Source of the DNA: Biscogniauxia marginata
Taxonomy: Eukaryota; Ascomycota; Sordariomycetes; Xylariales; Xylariaceae
Length of the DNA stretch: 64,000 nt
Direction: 5' to 3'
NCBI GenBank assembly: GCA_022695795.1
Contig: MU404155.1
Location: forward strand, 90,139 to 154,138
The notes beneath the pieces were generated by a model, which made no database searches, was not told where the DNA came from, and saw only the letters and a list, made by a program, of their open reading frames with translations. The position numbers and the translations under genes are program-made. Below are positions 60,879-64,000 of the stretch, in pieces (the first letter of the stretch is position 1; each line of letters begins with the position of its first letter).

Positions 60879-62021
60879 ATTGCCTCTTCGTCTTGTGCCC
60901 CTCCAATTCACAATTGTATATGTTTAATTGCCATGGCACGAGACAATTATTCTCTGTCACTGCATTGTCTCACCAGTCTAGTGTACATTCACTGTAATGT
61001 GTGATGTTAATTTATTTTATGTCACTATTCCAAGCCAAACTAACAAGCAACAACGACGACGTCAAGAATAAAAGCAGCAGTAAAAAGGGAAAGAGCCCGA
61101 GCTTATTGATCACATAGTTCCGTCATCACCCACAATTAGGTACCTAAGTCTCTCTCAATAAGGTTGCTTTGCCGCTACTGCGGTCTTTTTTTAATACACT
61201 TGTCTTTTTCTTTTTTCCTCGTCCTTCGACTCTGGACCCCCCTGTCGTACCGGTACATGTACAGTACAGTACAGTTCCATTCAGCCCCGCAGAAGCCAAA
61301 AAGGACATAAAACTTGAAGCAGCTCAGCTCAGCTACGGCCTCACCACATTTCACAAGACCCTTCCACCACACCCACTACCACCCTGAGTACCACCAACAC
61401 CACCTTACACCTTAACTGCCTGCAATTCCCTCGGACCCGCGGATTCCAGTCCGTCTCGACCTCGCCAAAGTCCATAGCATTGTGGTTCGGGATATACGAA
61501 TACCTCTCTGCACGAGCAGCACCGCCAATACCACCACCCATTCTTCTTTTTTCACCGTCCCTGATCGCCAGGCCCACGCTCCCCTGCTACGTCCCCTGCT
61601 GCGCCAACACTCAACACTTCAGCTTTAAGCTGTCGCAAGAAGAACGGAGAGACAAAGGAAAAATAGTAAAAAGAGGAACATTCGCAGCAACACCACCTCC
61701 TCGTCCGCAACATAGCTCGCAACGAGGGAGTGAGAAAGAAAAATTAGATTGTTATAAACACGACCACGAGCTCCAAGCGCGCGAATTCGTACATTCTCAA
61801 CTTTTTATATATATATATATTTTTTTTACACAACACACGACGATCATGCAGCTGAACAAGTGTCGGTAACTCGTCCTTCTCCTTCCAGCTTCACCTGGCC
61901 GGGAATACTCTGTCCAGAGCCTTTTCCTGGTTCCCGAGTTTCCGCATTCCGTTGTTCTGCCCCACGAGAACCCTAACTCCAACCCTCCCCCACGTCCTGC
62001 TGTACCACCACCACCTTCGAC

Positions 62022-62620
62022 ATGGCGTCCGGTTCTTCGAATGGCCGCTCCATGGAGTCTCGTACTGGGAGAAACAAGCAGCGTAAGTTAGCAACCAGAC
62101 TTCGTCCGGATCTTTGCTTGACATGTCCCCCCACGGTGTGCTATTCTCGAGCCTCGCCTACCCCGTAGACGAACTGACCTTAGTCTTGGCAGGCTACAAC
62201 TCGAATGGTGAGCGGTTGGTCGCTGGAGTTGTGCCCCTGACCGCCGACAGGATGTACGTTCTGCTTATCCAGTCCACGAGGAGGAAAGGTTGGGTCCTCC
62301 CCAAGGGAGGCTGGGAGTCGGATGAGGAGTGTACAGAAGCCGCCGAGCGCGAGGCTTGGGAAGAGGCCGGCATATCCATACAGATCGACTACGACTTGGG
62401 CAATGTCGTCGACTCGAGACCGCCTAAGAAGTTATCCAAGGAAGCACCAAAGTCGCTATACCGCTTTTACGAAGCCACCGTCCTGAGAGAGGAAAATGAC
62501 TGGCCCGAGAAGCATAAGAGGGAGAGGCAGTGGTTTACCTACTCCCAGGCCAAGGAGGCCCTCTCGGCTCGCCCGGAACTTCTCGAAGCCCTTGACCTAT
62601 CCACCATACACAGATCATAA
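62022..62620 (+). CDS. Nudix hydrolase, diphosphoinositol polyphosphate phosphohydrolase type
   Basis: Exons 62022-62082 and 62193-62620 give 162 residues. The Nudix box reads GGWESDEECTEAAEREAWEE with the following AGI, matching Gx5Ex7REUxEExGU, so the metal-binding glutamates are intact. The preceding WVLPKGG and the motif RRKGWVLPKGGWE are typical of the Ddp1/Aps1 group, which hydrolyses diphosphoinositol polyphosphates, diadenosine polyphosphates and polyphosphate. The C-terminus (RERQWFTYSQAKEAL) also fits. The first exon encodes a 20-residue Ser/Arg-rich head that is poorly conserved. The intron has a GTAAGT donor, an ACTGAC branch site and a TTGGCAG acceptor. The orthologue in yeast is DDP1; the exact substrate preference is inferred. 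Confidence 0.9.
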
Positions 62621-64000
62621 GTAATCCGGGCCAGGCGTGCTTGAGGCGAGAGGCTCGACACGACCCAGAAAATACGTGCGTACATGGCCGATGCCTTGCG
62701 CATGTTAACCGATAGACCGTTTCTTTTACGTTTATTTGTACAATTCGTTTGATGACTTTCGACCTGGGGCGATTGCATAGATCAGGATCTCGGAGTTTTT
62801 GGTGTCCTTTTTCCGCGACACGGAACTCGTGCGTCGGCATCTAAGTATCTGACCTCTTTGCAGTTCCGAAGAGGGCGATTCCCAAGGCCGTGGCAGGGAA
62901 GGAACTCCTTGGGCGACCTTTCGTTTCTTCGTGCTCCTTTACTACTATTTCTCCGGGGAAAAAAGAGGGTTCCGTCAGATTTGCATAAACCTTAGGCGTT
63001 GTTGGCAAGTCATGATAGACATCGATGAACCCAGAAAGGGTCGGTGGTGAGCTCGAAGCGCTCCTTCTTGCTAATGAAAGTTGCATATCCCCAGATGAGC
63101 CTGAAAGCGCATGGCACAGGCACGGACATGAGTCCGCTAATGGCTTCCACATGAAGGCAGTTTGACACGGTAGCCATCTCCGTCAGGGAATGGATCAGAC
63201 ATAGTAGAACGGGCTAGCTATGTGCGCCCAGATACTTCATATCCATCACAGCCCGTAATAGTTGGGCATACCGTAGAACAGACAGACAAGCAGCTAGGAA
63301 AGAGTGAAACCGACGCAGAGAAGCAACACAGATTTGCTGCTGCCCCCTCCCTCCCCTGCCATCCCCTCCCCTTCCCTTCCCGTGACTAGACTCGTAGTAT
63401 CATCGCTTGAGCAGAGATGTATAAAGTATAGAAGAAGAGAAAGAAAGAAAGAAAGGAAGGAAGTAAAAAGGTAGAAAAAATACACTTAAAAACCAGGCGC
63501 AAGAGAACCCGCCTCTGTTGTAGAAGCCGTATTGCGATAAAGATCGGTCTGCAGACTTACGACAAAACCTGACGTGCACAAGAAATAAGAAGAAGAAAAA
63601 GAAGAAGAAATCAAAATAACGCAGTAGTAAGTAATGCTAACCGATGAAGTCGGTCCTCGTCAGTACCTAATTTACATAAAACATGGCTCTCACATAATGG
63701 CTAAGATCCGTATGCAGCCTCGTATTGGCATTAGGTAGATACCTTAAGGAGGGGGAGGGGGAGGGAAATCTAGATCAGCCGAATTTATTTTCAGGCAACC
63801 CAAGAATCTTGTCCTGCCCGTTTCTTTCTCTTTTCTCTTTGCTTTTTCTTCTTCTCTCTTTTCAATTGGATCAGAGTGGATTGGGGGGGGGGGGGGGGGG
63901 GGGGTGTGTAAGATAATAAAAAAGATATTAATAGTTAGGATTATGTACCAAACCAAGGCTGCGGGTATTTCAAAAATGTAGAAATCCTAAAAATAAAACC
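62621..64000. other. Right-end intergenic region
   Basis: About 1.4 kb to the window edge has no recognised gene. It contains GAAA/GAAG repeats (63431-63475, 63580-63620) and a 22-base G run at 63883-63904. A 103-codon ORF on the minus strand (62841-63152) has no family pattern. Confidence 0.45.
63883..63904. repeat. Poly-G homopolymer, 22 bases
   Basis: An uninterrupted run of 22 G is the longest homopolymer in the window. Its real length is uncertain. Confidence 0.9.

Larger units (their letters stand above)
59226..62021. other. Long intergenic region, 2.8 kb
   Basis: No recognised gene is present. The region holds a purine-rich stretch (59495-59530), a G run near 59881, an AT-rich island at 60121-60260, an AAGCCA repeat (60855-60878) and CA/CT-rich leader sequence before the Nudix gene. 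Short ORFs lack family patterns. Confidence 0.45.

Noticed and set aside
62841..63152. 103-codon ORF on the minus strand near the right end
   Set aside because: No recognisable family, no clear splice partners and ordinary intergenic composition.

Overview
The window is nuclear DNA of a filamentous ascomycete (Pezizomycotina). I place it in Sordariomycetes, possibly near Xylariales, but that is inference. The evidence is gene structure and content: protein genes are broken by short introns (mostly 50-160 bp) with GT-AG ends and CTRAC branch sites. Products include fungus-typical families (a LaeA-like methyltransferase, DUF7580, the Gta3 amidotransferase subunit, DUF2293, a YMR196W-type GH63-like protein). 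Intergenic DNA is long, rich in homopolymers and in ACCTAGGT-like palindromes. No tRNA, rRNA, CRISPR or intact transposon was recognised.

Left end (1-5600): an accessory-looking part. A DUF7580-type gene runs off the left edge and is transcribed divergently from a C2H2-type gene whose protein stops inside its first zinc finger. An eight-exon LaeA-like methyltransferase follows.

Middle (5.6-33 kb): mostly conserved housekeeping genes. In order they are COX11, an FAD-dependent amine-oxidase-like gene, the SNARE VTI1, the ribosome-biogenesis HEAT protein RRP12, SEC17/alpha-SNAP, FAD synthase, the mitochondrial Gta3 subunit, a DUF726 alpha/beta hydrolase, and a Ras exchange factor carrying an atypical GTPase-like N-terminal domain.

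Right part (33-64 kb): a large GH63-like cytosolic protein that seems to contain a 3-nt microexon, ATP5/OSCP, a DUF2293 protein, the ESCRT-III subunit VPS20 divergent from the AAA ATPase RIX7, and cytochrome c divergent from an uncharacterised mitochondrial protein. These are followed by the exosome subunit RRP42, the arginyltransferase ATE1 (rebuilt across a 579-bp first intron), and a diphosphoinositol-phosphate Nudix hydrolase.

The genes do not form an operon or a biosynthetic cluster. Loose themes are mitochondrial function (COX11, OSCP, cytochrome c, Gta3, one mitochondrial unknown), ribosome and RNA maturation (RRP12, RIX7, RRP42) and membrane traffic (VTI1, SEC17, VPS20). All exon models were made by eye from splice signals, reading phase and recalled family sequence. 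For every model with both ends in the window, the exon lengths sum to a multiple of three.
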